Of a stretch of DNA of 64,000 bases, positions 46,001-54,059 are shown piece by piece. The notes under the pieces are model-generated. The model saw only the letters and a list, made by a program, of their open reading frames with translations. It did not search any database and had not been told where the DNA came from. The DNA is from Solirubrobacter sp963848475. GTDB taxonomy: Bacteria; Actinomycetota; Thermoleophilia; Solirubrobacterales; Solirubrobacteraceae. The position numbers and the translations under genes are program-made. Position 1 is the first letter of the stretch. Every line of letters begins with the position of its first letter. The DNA lies in the NCBI GenBank assembly GCA_963848475.1, contig CAWKDW010000004.1:186001-250000 (forward strand), read 5' to 3'.

Positions 46001-46087
46001 GGCGGCGGCGGACGCGGTGATCAGCAACAGCCATGCGGTGACGGAAGCGAGCACAGCCCGTCGGCGTCGGGGTGGGGTGGAGATCAT
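43076..46087 (-). CDS. Large secreted PKD-domain protein of unknown function
   Basis: A 1003-aa protein with signal peptide AVLASVTAWLLLITASAAA. Two PKD-type domains follow (WDLDGDGEFDDARGAVAKQAYPAGVHVVRLRARHATTG and EWDLDGSPGFERDTGASAVVTHTF), joined by a TPTPTPTVDATPQPT linker. The large middle part, from roughly 260 to 720, is beta-rich with no recognised domain; segments such as ALPSPIPYTVSADAGIRAG and RARGKFYWGIGGLASLKGYLRFEMMAPKFNAE suggest repeats. The C-terminus has a fibronectin-III-like domain (PRDLRVARRGSTLRLTWSAAREADLHEVRVRVADG). Probably cell-surface or extracellular. Eight or more cysteines suggest disulfides. Confidence 0.75.
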   Translation of the reverse strand: MISTPPRRRRAVLASVTAWLLLITASAAADPPTAQFTVAPEHPAAGELVTFESTSTPAPEHTAPLILDWDLDGDGEFDDARGAVAKQAYPAGVHVVRLRARHATTGNHTAVAERTITVGEATQPTPTPTPTVDATPQPTAVPAGNAAPVAAFDRDCTLTGRVYLCAGLFAREQKPHTFDASPSHDADGSIVRYEWDLDGSPGFERDTGASAVVTHTFERFKGLFDPGKRTVHVRVTDDRGATSEAELTLSLLEPACEPLVTKGRLRATGLCLRPRNVEFDGHKVVRWYSERPVTVNGIAISPAANRTVTIDLPVGAGTPRIASNGAVVTLPAVQSPAVDLLNGAFSWGMADGTHLSGVTPGANAKLNGLKITGLAEAPSLTADGTSSRFALRVALPQQFGGATSDGPIVLTPGKATAAASAPLSFNVANASIGPIGLKQLKVTFDGEDLWEISTQLALPSPIPYTVSADAGIRAGAFEHAGAEVQFGTPGIGPFGPVFVQRIAFRIEINPKRSKCVPQTGVELIDVRKTLHDITGNWYDNISNFEVDHGMPTFALCGEVGLTAGPQVLGTSAIRLDAGLGLATYADRPAVFRAFGKLYVVEIPVADADLEVHTNGYVRARGKFYWGIGGLASLKGYLRFEMMAPKFNAEAHVEACLEFIDWCAGAKAIVSSRGVAVCLKIDVLFDDWMPGFGYRWGDTTPDLYLAGCDIGPYKEHISSGLDQHIRAVPASVQGESHAIDLPAGLPGATIVATGEGAPPKVTLIGPKGERITSPDDLRPVQQAPFLILKDQRANLTQFAIAKPSAGRWQVIVEDGSAPVLSLASANGLPKPEIEAKVTGRGRRHTLEYDVKPVPGQKVTFLERGASAGKPIGDAAAAHGRLAFRPAPGKGERRRIVALVTQDGHARGEYDVAGYTAPAVQRPGSPRDLRVARRGSTLRLTWSAAREADLHEVRVRVADGRRLTFRTRRSALTVRGIRPRVGAVVSVRGLLDTGLAGPFSTKRSA

Positions 46088-46151
46088 GCGGCCACGATCG
46101 CGATTGCGCGACCGCCCGCCATCAGGGGCGACCCTGAGCCCGTCCCGTATC

Positions 46152-48978
46152 TCAGGGTGCGGCTTCGCGCTCGATCGCGGCGGCGATGTCGCGGCGGGAG
46201 GTGGCTCCGAGCTTGGCGAAGATGTTGCGGATGTGGGTCTCGACGGTCTTCTCGCTGAGGAAGAGCTCGGCGGCGATCTCGCGGTTCATCCGGCCGTCGT
46301 GGATCAGGCCGGCGATCTCGCGCTCGCGCTCCGTGAGCCCGGCGACGTGCGTGCCCGCCTGCTTGCGTCGCGTCACGCGGCGGCCGAGCCGGCGCAGTTC
46401 GAGCGCGCAAGCGTCGGCGATCCGCGTTGCCTCGCACGCGTCGGCGATCTCCTTCGCCGCCGCGAGTTCGGCGATCGCGAGCGTGCGTTCTCCCGCGGCC
46501 GCATGCGCCGTGCCGAGCAGCAGTCGCGCTCGCGCCTGCTCGAGCGGTGCGCCCGCGGCGGCGGCGTGCTCGGCCGCGGCCATGGCGGACTCGGCGGCGG
46601 CTTCGACGTCGCCCGCGGCGAGCGCGACGAGCGCACGCGCACGGCCCGCCTGCGCGCGTGAGATCGGGAGGTCGAGGTGCTCGGCGCGCGCCGAGCCTCG
46701 CGCGGCCATCCGCTCCGCCTCCAGGCGATCACCGGCGTCCAGGGCCGCGCGTGTGAGCAGCTCGTAGGCCTCACAGCCGGTGGTCTTCGGGATCAGCGGG
46801 AACCGTGCGATCGCGCGCACCGCCGCGGCGGCGGGCTCCGGCTGGCCGGCCTCGAGCAGCGCCGCGCCGAGCGCGAGTGCGGGGACGGCGCCGAAGGCAC
46901 TCGGCTCGATCGCTCCCGTAAGCCGCACGCCCTCTTCGGCGGCCGCGAGCGCGGCGTGCAGATCACCCGAGGCGAGCAGCGCGCGGGCGTGCGCGGCGAG
47001 CGCCTGCGTCATGCCCTGGGTGTTGCCTGACAGGCGCGCGGCGTCGACCGCGTCGGCCGCGAGGTCGCCCGCCTCGGTCACGTCGCCGCGCCGCAGCTTG
47101 GCCTGCGCGAGCGCGGCGCCCGCGGAGGCGAGCACGAACGTGCGGCCGGTCTCGTGCGCGACGGCGAGCGTGCGCTCGAGGTGGCGGACCGCCTCCGCGT
47201 CGCACTCGAGCAGGTACTCCATGATCCCGACGTAGTAGCCCGCTTCGAGGCGTTGCACGAGGCGGTCATCACCGACCGCGTCCATCTGTGCGGTTGCGGT
47301 CGCCCGCAGGCGCCGGGCCTCATCGGGCTGGCCGTCGTGGAGGGCGACGAACGCGAGCTGCGCCGTCGCGGCCGCCTCCAGCAGCGGCTCGCCGGCATCG
47401 CTCGCGAGCGCCGCGCCGCGCGCGGCCCAGGTGCGCAGCAGGTCGCGGTCGCCCTGCAGGAACGCGTCGCCGGCCAGCTCGACGGCAATCGCGGCGGCGT
47501 TTGGCGAGACGCCGTCCGGGATCGACGGCAGCGCTTCTACGAGGCGCTTGTGCGCCTGCTCGTGATGGCCCAGCAGGTGCTCGATCGCCGCGCAGAAGCT
47601 CGTGATCTGCGTGCGCACCTCGCGCTCGCCGGGCGGGAGCGCGGCGAGCGCCTCGACCATCGCGTCGCGGCTCTCCTCGAGGCGCCCGGTGACCGCTCGG
47701 TTGACCGCCCAGGGCGCCAGCAACGCGACGCGCTGCGAGGGGTCCGCGCCCTCGGGCAGGATCCGGAGTGCCGCGCCGAACCAGTGGCTCGCCGCCGCGG
47801 GCGCTCGCGCTGCCGCCGCCTCTCCTGCGGCGGCGAGGATGGTCACGGCGCTCGTGTCGCCCGGGTCGTGCTGCTTGTTCGACATGGCGGGCGAGCGCCG
47901 TCGCCGGTGCGCCTCTTGCCGCGAGCTCCGCCGCGGCGCGGCCGTGCGCCGCGAGCCGCCAGCCGAGCCGCGAGGACTCGTAGACGGCACGGCGCAGGAT
48001 CGGGTGACGGAAGCGCAGCCGGCGCGGCACGGCCATGGTGCGCACGAGGTCGCGTTCCAGCAGGACGTCGAGCGCGTCGAGTGCGACGGTGGCTTCCTGC
48101 TCGGCGACCGCGATGGCCAGATCGAGCTCGAACGGCTCGCCCACCAGCGCCGCCGCATCGAGCAGCGTTCGCGCAGCGGGCGGCAGCCCGTCGAGCTCGA
48201 CCGACAGGGCCGCGATCACCGCTTCGGGCACCTCGAACTCGTCGTGCTCGCTCTCGCGTGGTGTCGAGGGCGCGCCGACGCGTGCGAGCTGCTCGAGATA
48301 GAAGGGATTGCCGCCGCTCAGCGCGCAGAGCTGTTGCGCGCGCTCGGCCGTGGTGCCCCGCGGGAGCAGCGTCACGGCGTCGGGCTCCGTCAGCGGTCCG
48401 AGCTCGATCCGCTCCAGGAGGCCGCGCCGTGCAGCGGCGTCGAGCGCCGCGACCATCGCGCCGCGGCCGTGCCGGGATCGGCGGGCCAGCGCGAGCACGA
48501 GCCCGCGCGCCGCGGGCCGGCGCAGCACGTGCGCGAGCACCTCCACGGTGGCCTCGTCGGCCCAGTGGAGATCGTCGATGATCACCAGCGCGCCGCGGCC
48601 GGGCGGCAGTCGTTCGAGTAGGCCCGCGATCGCCCGGTGCGGGCCGAAGCGTCCTGGCTCCTCGTGGCGCCGCAGCGACGGGAAGACCGCCGCGAGGTCG
48701 TCCGCGGCGTCGCCGACCGCGCGGGCGAGCTGCGCCGAATCGAGCCCGCCGAGGTGCGTGTCGAGTGCGTCGACCAGGATGCCGAACGGCACGTCGGTCT
48801 CGTACTCCGCGCCGCGGCCTTCGAGGACCAGCATCTCGCGCTCCAGCGCGCAGGCCCGCAACTCGTCGAGCAGTCGCGTCTTGCCGATCCCGGCCTCGCC
48901 GACCAGTTCGACGAAGGAACCCTGCGGAAGCGCGTCGAGTGCGCGCCGAAGCCGCCCGAGCTCATCCTGGCGCCCCAC
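46152..48978 (-). CDS. Large ATPase-LuxR family regulator (frameshifted)
   Basis: About 941 aa from GTG 48978. The ATPase domain has Walker A GEAGIGKT, Walker B ALVIIDDLHWAD and the sensor ALSGGNPFYLEQL. A frame change at about 47855-47865 (CCCGGG) splits it; in the next frame it continues GDTSAVTILAAAGEAAAAR and a long TPR-like alpha-solenoid. The C-terminal LuxR domain is LTEREREIAGLIHDGRMNREIAAELFLSEKTVETHIRNIFAKLG. It follows the MarR gene by 16 bases on the same strand, so both are likely in one unit divergent from the MFS pump. It is the second LAL-type regulator in the window. Confidence 0.88.
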
Positions 48979-48994
48979 CGATGGCGAGCATCTG

Positions 48995-49426
48995 TCAGAG
49001 CGCGCGCCGCAACAGGGTCACGATCGTGGCGGCGTCGGCCTCTGAGAGTTCGCCGAAGAAGGTCCGCGCCATCTCGTCGCCGAGGCGCTTGACGTCGGCG
49101 GCGGCCTCGCGTCCATTGGCGGTGATCTCGACGACGTTGGTGCGGCTGTCGGCCTCGTCCTTGTGGCGTGTCACGTAGCCGGCCTGCTCGAGCCGCTTGA
49201 AGCCGCGCCCGGCGTTGCTGCGGTCGACCGAGAGGCGTCGCGAGAGCGCGTCCTGGGTCGCGCTTCCGCCCTCGCCGTCGAGCATCCCGAGCAGCCGGGC
49301 CTCGGTGTGGTTGAGCCCGACCGAGGCATAGGACCGCTCGGCGGCCTGGTAGCGGCGGCGCGCGAGGACGCCGATCAGGCCGAATAGCTCGAGGTGGGGG
49401 TTCATCTGGTGCTCGCAGTTTGGCAT
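48995..49426 (-). CDS. MarR-family transcriptional regulator
   Basis: About 143 aa from ATG 49426, or 136 from ATG 49405 (MNPHLELFG). Winged helix: LNHTEARLLGMLDGEGGSATQDALSRRLSVDRSNAGRGFKRLEQAGYVTRHKDEADSRTNVVEITANGRE. The C-terminal dimer helix is DEMARTFFGELSEADAATIVTLL. MarR proteins respond to phenolic or other small molecules. The 22-bp palindrome at 49446-49467 lies immediately upstream, and the divergent gene is an MFS pump. Confidence 0.93.
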   Translation of the reverse strand: MPNCEHQMNPHLELFGLIGVLARRRYQAAERSYASVGLNHTEARLLGMLDGEGGSATQDALSRRLSVDRSNAGRGFKRLEQAGYVTRHKDEADSRTNVVEITANGREAAADVKRLGDEMARTFFGELSEADAATIVTLLRRAL

Positions 49427-49445
49427 TTGGTCGTCCCACGGCTAA

Positions 49446-49467
49446 CATATGCGTGCGCACGCATATG
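49446..49467. promoter_or_regulatory. 22-bp perfect palindrome, MarR operator candidate
   Basis: The sequence is CATATGCGTGC followed directly by its exact reverse complement, centred at 49456/49457. It lies between the MarR start (49426) and the MFS start (49494). Its size and position are as expected for the binding site of the adjacent MarR protein. Confidence 0.75.
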
Positions 49468-49493
49468 AAATCGGATCGGGAGAAGGAACGCCC

Positions 49494-51122
49494 ATGACAG
49501 CGACCACACATCACCGAGGCGCCCTTGCCGGCCTGTCGCTCGCGATCCTGCTGGCCTCGCTCGGGACCAGCATCGCCAACGTCGCGCTGCCGACGCTGGC
49601 GCAGTCGTTCGACGCTTCCTTCCAGCAGGCGCAGTGGGTCGTGCTGGCGTACCTGCTGGCGATCACGACGCTGATCGTGAGCGTGGGGCGGCTGGGGGAT
49701 CTGATCGGCCGCCGCCGGCTGCTGATCGCGGGGATCGCGCTGTTCACGACCGCCTCGATGCTGTGTGGGGTCGCGCCCTCGCTGGGCGCGTTGATCGCCG
49801 CGCGGGCGTTGCAGGGGGTCGGCGCCGCGATCATGCTGGCGCTCGCCATGGCGCTGGTCGCCGAGACCGTGCCCAAGGCTCGAGCCGGCAGCGCCATGGG
49901 GCTGCTCGGCGCGATGTCAGCGATCGGCACCGCGCTCGGGCCATCGCTGGGTGGGCTGCTGATCGCCGGGTTCGGCTGGCGGGCGATCTTCCTCGTCGGC
50001 GTTCCCGTGGGCGTCGTGGCCGGCCTGCTCGCGTATCGCCGGCTGCCGTTCGATCGCCGCGTTCCCGCGGGCGAGCGGGCGGCGTTCGACATCCGCGGAA
50101 CGGTGCTGCTGGCCTTGACGCTGGGTGCCTACACGCTGGCGGCGACGGCCGGGCACGGGAGCTTCGGGGCGCTCAACCTCGCGCTCCTCGCCGGCGCAGC
50201 GCTCGGTGTCGGGCTTTTCGTGGTCGCCGAGAGCAGGTCGCGCTCGCCGTTGGTGCGGCCCGCGATGTTCCGCTCCCGCCGTCTGAGCGCCGGGCTCGCC
50301 ACCAGCGCGCTGGTGTCGACCGTGATGATGACCACGCTCGTCGTCGGTCCGTTCTATCTCACGGGCGCGCTGGAGCTCGACGCCCTGTGGGTCGGTCTCG
50401 TGCTCTCGATCGGCCCGCTGGTCGCCGCGCTGACGGGCATCCCGGCGGGTCGGATCGCCGACCGCTTCGGCACGCGGCGAACGAGCATCGCCGGCCTGCT
50501 GGGCGTCGCCACCGGCGCCTTCGCCCTCGCCGCGCTCCCGACGCTCGGCGTCGCCGGCTACGTCGCTCCGATCGTCGTGATCACGGCGGGATACGCGCTC
50601 TTCCAGACGGCCAACAACACCGGCGTCATGACCGGCGCCGGCGCCGACCAGCGCGGCGTGACCTCCGGCATGCTCAACCTCTCGCGCAATCTGGGGCTGA
50701 TCACGGGCGCGTCGGTGATGGGCGCCGTGTTCTCGTTCGCGGCCGGCACCGGCGACATCGCGACGGCGCTTCCCGCCTCGGTTGCGAGCGGGATGCGCAT
50801 CACGTTCCTGGTCGCCGCGCTCCTGGCTCTCGCCGCGCTCGCCATCGCCGGGTCAGGCGGTGCCGCGAAGCTGCTCCAGGCTGTCGAGGATCAGGTCGAG
50901 CCCGAACTCGAACTGCTCGGTCATGTCGTACCCGCCGCTGGCGATGAACCCGCCGACCATCTCGACGCTGTACGGGTAGTCGCGATGCGGCGCCTGGGCC
51001 AGCATCCGCTCCGCGACCTCGGCTCCGACGGCGCCGAGGTCCGGCAACGCCTTCTCCTGCAGCGCGAACCCGTAGATGTAGCTGTCCTGCACCGAGTACG
51101 CGGACGCCGTCAGCGCGAGTGA
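49494..51122 (+). CDS. MFS multidrug/solute transporter (DHA2-like)
   Basis: From ATG 49494 (MTATTHHRG). About 14 membrane helices are suggested: ALAGLSLAILLASLGTSIANVALPTLAQSFD, WVVLAYLLAITTLIVSVGRLGDLIGRRRLL, ALQGVGAAIMLALAMALVAE. The motif GRLGDLIGRRR is the MFS loop 2-3 signature. The frame stays open after the last helix (FLVAALLALAALAIAGSGGAAK) for another 80 codons, antisense to the TetR gene at 50853-51539. The natural C-terminus is probably near codon 455 and the extension is suspicious. It is regulated by the MarR palindrome. Confidence 0.88.
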   Translation: MTATTHHRGALAGLSLAILLASLGTSIANVALPTLAQSFDASFQQAQWVVLAYLLAITTLIVSVGRLGDLIGRRRLLIAGIALFTTASMLCGVAPSLGALIAARALQGVGAAIMLALAMALVAETVPKARAGSAMGLLGAMSAIGTALGPSLGGLLIAGFGWRAIFLVGVPVGVVAGLLAYRRLPFDRRVPAGERAAFDIRGTVLLALTLGAYTLAATAGHGSFGALNLALLAGAALGVGLFVVAESRSRSPLVRPAMFRSRRLSAGLATSALVSTVMMTTLVVGPFYLTGALELDALWVGLVLSIGPLVAALTGIPAGRIADRFGTRRTSIAGLLGVATGAFALAALPTLGVAGYVAPIVVITAGYALFQTANNTGVMTGAGADQRGVTSGMLNLSRNLGLITGASVMGAVFSFAAGTGDIATALPASVASGMRITFLVAALLALAALAIAGSGGAAKLLQAVEDQVEPELELLGHVVPAAGDEPADHLDAVRVVAMRRLGQHPLRDLGSDGAEVRQRLLLQREPVDVAVLHRVRGRRQRE

Positions 51123-51539
51123 GAAGCCGGCCTCGCGCAGGCACTTCAGCGCCGCCTCGTGGAGCGCGAGGTTCGACGGCCCGGGCTTCGAGCGCGCCTC
51201 CATCAGGCCGATCGCCCACGGGTGACGGCGCAGGGCATCGCGCGTCGAGAGCGCCCGCCGGCGCATCGCCGTGCGCCAGTCGACGTCGGTCGTGGGCGGC
51301 TCGATCTCGCTGAATACGAGGTCGACGAGCCCGTCGAGGATGTCGTCCTTGTTGGCGACGTGGTTGTAGAGCGACATCGCCTCCACGCCGAGCTCCTTCG
51401 CGAGCTTGCGCATGCTCAGCGACTCGACGCCGGCCTCGTCGGCCAGCGCGAGCCCAGCGCGCAGCACCCGCTCGCGGCTCAGCGGCTCGCGGCGTTGGTG
51501 GCTCGGCACAGAGGTCTCCACGACGTACAGCGTAAGCAA
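50853..51539 (-). CDS. TetR-family transcriptional repressor
   Basis: About 222-228 aa; the start is TTG 51539 or more likely GTG 51521 (VETSVPSHQRR). DNA-binding domain: LSRERVLRAGLALADEAGVESLSMRKLAKELGVEAMSLYNHVANKDDILDGLVDLVF. The C-terminal domain (SAYSVQDSYIYGFALQEKALPDLGA) resembles TetR_C_1, found in tetracycline-repressor-like proteins. It is divergent from the MMPL gene, with three CTTAC-N3-GTAAG boxes between. The 3' part overlaps the extended MFS frame on the other strand. Confidence 0.93.
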   Translation of the reverse strand: MLTLYVVETSVPSHQRREPLSRERVLRAGLALADEAGVESLSMRKLAKELGVEAMSLYNHVANKDDILDGLVDLVFSEIEPPTTDVDWRTAMRRRALSTRDALRRHPWAIGLMEARSKPGPSNLALHEAALKCLREAGFSLALTASAYSVQDSYIYGFALQEKALPDLGAVGAEVAERMLAQAPHRDYPYSVEMVGGFIASGGYDMTEQFEFGLDLILDSLEQLRGTA

Positions 51540-51544
51540 TCCGC

Positions 51545-51573
51545 TTGACAGGCTTACAGCGTAAGCGTACCTT
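51545..51573 (+). promoter_or_regulatory. Promoter for the MMPL transporter gene
   Basis: TTGACA at 51545-51550 is a consensus -35 element. TACCTT at 51568-51573 is a good -10, with a 17-base spacer. It leads to a start near 51580, 37 bases before the ATG at 51617. The spacer and -10 are covered by the TetR boxes, as expected for repression. Confidence 0.7.
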
Positions 51574-51596
51574 ACGCCGTAAGCTTACAACGTAAG
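51553..51596. promoter_or_regulatory. Three tandem TetR operator boxes
   Basis: Three copies of CTTAC-N3-GTAAG: 51553-51565, 51571-51583 and 51584-51596, with spacers AGC, GCC and AAC. A partial copy, GTAC-AGC-GTAAG, lies just upstream. They overlap the -10 of the MMPL promoter and are close to the TetR start. Confidence 0.75.
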
Positions 51597-51616
51597 TTTC
51601 TGATCAAAGGAACGCC

Positions 51617-53893
51617 ATGCCGCCAGCCACCGAAATCCCGATCCTCGCTCGTCTCGCCCTGCTCACCGCACGTCACCGCTGGCCGGTGATCGGCGTCTGG
51701 GTCCTGCTCACGCTCGTCGGCGTGGTCGCGAGCGGCAAGCTCTCCGGGCGCTGGTACCAGAGCGCCGCCGTTCCGGGCGAGCCCGCGTACGAGGCCGGCC
51801 AGCGCGCGCTCGCGGCCTCCGGGGCCGGCGTCCGCGCGCCGAACGTCGTCGTGTTCCACACGGCCGGCGACGCGGGCGAGAACCCGGCGATCGAGCAGGG
51901 CATGGCGCGTGCGGCCGCCTCGGCCCCGGGCGCGCACATGAGCTCGTACTTCTCGACCGGCAACCCGGCGTACCTGTCGCGCGATCGGCACACGGCGTTC
52001 GCCGTCGTCTATCCGCCCGGGCAGGCGAGCTTCGAGGTCCTCAGCGGCGCCGAGCGGATGCGCGGCGCGGCGCAGCGCGGGCTGCCGGCCGGCATCACGG
52101 CCGAGGTGACCGGTCGCGACGCGCTCGACGAGGCCAGCAAGGACGGGTCCGGTGGCGGGTCGAGCGTGCTCTTCGAAGCGGTGATCGGCGGGCTCGGCGC
52201 GCTGGTCGTCCTGCTGTTCGTGTTCGGCACGTTGCCCGCCGTGATGATCCCGCTGGCCGTCGCGATCGCCGCGATCCTCAACACCTTCACGCTCGTGCTG
52301 GGCCTGACCTACGTCACCGACGTCTCGATCGTCGTCCAGTTCCTGATCGCGCTCGTCGGCCTCGGCATCGCGATCGACTATGCGCTGCTGATGATCTTCC
52401 GCTTCCGTGACGAGCTGCGCTCGGACCGTGACGTCGAGTCGGCGCTCGTCGAGACGATGACCCACGCCGGCCGCTCGGTGATCGTCTCGGGCACGACCGT
52501 CGCGATCGGCCTGCTCGCCCTGATCGCGCTGCCGATCCCGCTCGTCCGCTCGATGGGCATCGGCGGCATGCTGATCCCCGTCGTCTCGGTGCTCGCCTCG
52601 CTGACGCTGCTGCCGGCCATGCTGGCCGTCCTGGGCGAGCGCATCAACCGCTTCCGCGTGATGCCGCGGCGGCTGATCGACACGGGCCGTCCGGAGGACG
52701 GCGTGTGGGGTCGCTGGGCGCGCTTCGTGCTCCGTCGCCCCGCGGTCGTCGCGGCCGTGGGCATGACGATCGTCGTCGTCCTCGCCGGCCTGGGAACGCA
52801 GCTGAATGCGACCGAGGCGCCGCTGAACAACTTCCCCGGCAGCGGCACCGCGATCGCCGGCCGCGACCAGCTCGCCGCGGCGGGCATCAGCCCCGGCGTG
52901 ATGAAGCCGGTCAACGCGCTCGTGGAGAACGGCGGCGACGCCGCGGACGTCGCGGCGCGCCTCGCGCATGTCCCGGGTCTGATGGGCGCCGGCGTCGTCT
53001 GGCAGGACGGCACGAACGCGCTCGTCGAGGCGTTCCCGTCGATCGACGGCGCAGACCCCGGCATCCAGGCGATCCTCGATCGCTCGACCGCCGCGCTCCA
53101 CGGGACCGACGCGACCGTCACCGGCATCGCCGCCGTCGACCGCGACTTCCTGCATGCGCTCTCGGCCCGACTGCCCTACGTGCTGGCGCTGATCCTGCTG
53201 CTCACGATGATCCTGCTCGTCCGAGCCTTCCGCTCGATCGTGCTCCCGATCAAGGCGGTGCTGCTGAACCTCCTCTCGCTGGCCGCGGCCTTCGGCGTCG
53301 TCGTCTTCGTCTTCCAGCAGGGCCACGGTTCCGGGCTCTGGGGTGTCGAGGCCACCGAGTCGGTGACCGCCTGGGTCCCGGTGATGATCTTCGCCTTCCT
53401 CTACGGCCTCTCGATGGACTACGAGGTCTTCATGCTCTCGCGCATGCGTGAGGCCTACGACGAGACCGGCTCCACCGACAAGGCGATCGAGCTCGGCCTC
53501 GCCCGCACCGGCAAGCTCGTCACCAGCGCCGCCCTGATCCTCGGCTTCGCCTTCCTCGTGCTCTCCACGAGCCCCGGCTACGAGATCAAACCGCTCGCGA
53601 TCGGCCTCGCCGCCGGCATCGTCCTCGACGCCACCGTCATCCGCGCCCTGCTCGTCCCGGCGTTCATGAAACTCCTCGGCGACGCGAACTGGTGGATGCC
53701 CAGCCGCCCCCGCTCCTCGAGGTCGAAGGTCGTGAGGATGAGGATCAGCGCAGCCGGAGTCGGCGGCGAGGATCCTGCGCGTCGCTTCGAGGCGGTCGAG
53801 TTCGGGCATGCGGATGTCCATCAGCACGACGGTCGGGTTGAAGCGCGCGGCCTGCTGAGACGGCCTCGATGCCGTTGCGCGCCTCGGCGATGA
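51617..53893 (+). CDS. MMPL-family RND transporter
   Basis: A frame of 758 codons; the true protein probably ends near 53715. Two groups of membrane helices with the MMPL/RND pattern: VIGGLGALVVLLFVFGTLPAVMIPLAVAIAAI, FLIALVGLGIAIDYALLMIFRFRDELRSD (GxxxDY motif), VIVSGTTVAIGLLALIALPIPLVRSMGIG, and a second half with AFLYGLSMDYEVFMLSRMREAYDETGSTDKAI and ILGFAFLVLSTSPGYEIKPLAIGLAAGIVLDATVIRALLVPAFMKLLGDANWW. The tail after MPSRPRSS reads antisense into a response-regulator remnant. MMPL proteins export lipids or drugs. Regulated by the adjacent TetR. Confidence 0.92.
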   Translation: MPPATEIPILARLALLTARHRWPVIGVWVLLTLVGVVASGKLSGRWYQSAAVPGEPAYEAGQRALAASGAGVRAPNVVVFHTAGDAGENPAIEQGMARAAASAPGAHMSSYFSTGNPAYLSRDRHTAFAVVYPPGQASFEVLSGAERMRGAAQRGLPAGITAEVTGRDALDEASKDGSGGGSSVLFEAVIGGLGALVVLLFVFGTLPAVMIPLAVAIAAILNTFTLVLGLTYVTDVSIVVQFLIALVGLGIAIDYALLMIFRFRDELRSDRDVESALVETMTHAGRSVIVSGTTVAIGLLALIALPIPLVRSMGIGGMLIPVVSVLASLTLLPAMLAVLGERINRFRVMPRRLIDTGRPEDGVWGRWARFVLRRPAVVAAVGMTIVVVLAGLGTQLNATEAPLNNFPGSGTAIAGRDQLAAAGISPGVMKPVNALVENGGDAADVAARLAHVPGLMGAGVVWQDGTNALVEAFPSIDGADPGIQAILDRSTAALHGTDATVTGIAAVDRDFLHALSARLPYVLALILLLTMILLVRAFRSIVLPIKAVLLNLLSLAAAFGVVVFVFQQGHGSGLWGVEATESVTAWVPVMIFAFLYGLSMDYEVFMLSRMREAYDETGSTDKAIELGLARTGKLVTSAALILGFAFLVLSTSPGYEIKPLAIGLAAGIVLDATVIRALLVPAFMKLLGDANWWMPSRPRSSRSKVVRMRISAAGVGGEDPARRFEAVEFGHADVHQHDGRVEARGLLRRPRCRCAPRR

Positions 53894-53990
53894 CGTCGAT
53901 GTCGGGCTCGCGAGGCGAGCAGCAGGCGGAAGCCGGCGCGGACCATCGACTGGTCGTCGGCGACGAGGACGCGGATATCATGCGTCGTAG
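53712..53990 (-). pseudogene. LuxR/NarL-type response regulator remnant
   Basis: The receiver domain can be pieced together: HDIRVLVADDQSMVRAGFRLLLAS, then (frame change) REPDIDVIAEARNGIEAVS, then LMDIRMPELDRLEATRRIL and (frame change) LILILTTFDLEE. The acidic residues DD, the phospho-acceptor Asp in LMDIRMP and the T in LTT are in place. It stops at the end of the MMPL gene; the last third of the receiver and the whole LuxR-type DNA-binding domain are missing. It follows the sensor kinase remnant in the usual order. Confidence 0.7.
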
Positions 53991-54059
53991 CCGGTCGAGC
54001 GGGAGGCTGAGTGCTGAGCGCGGAAGCCGCCGACCGATTGACGGTTCCGGCGGACATCG

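Noticed and set aside
51572..53827. 751-codon open frame on the minus strand opposite the MMPL gene
   Set aside because: Made of repeated H/D/E/R residues, a typical antisense shadow in high-GC DNA.
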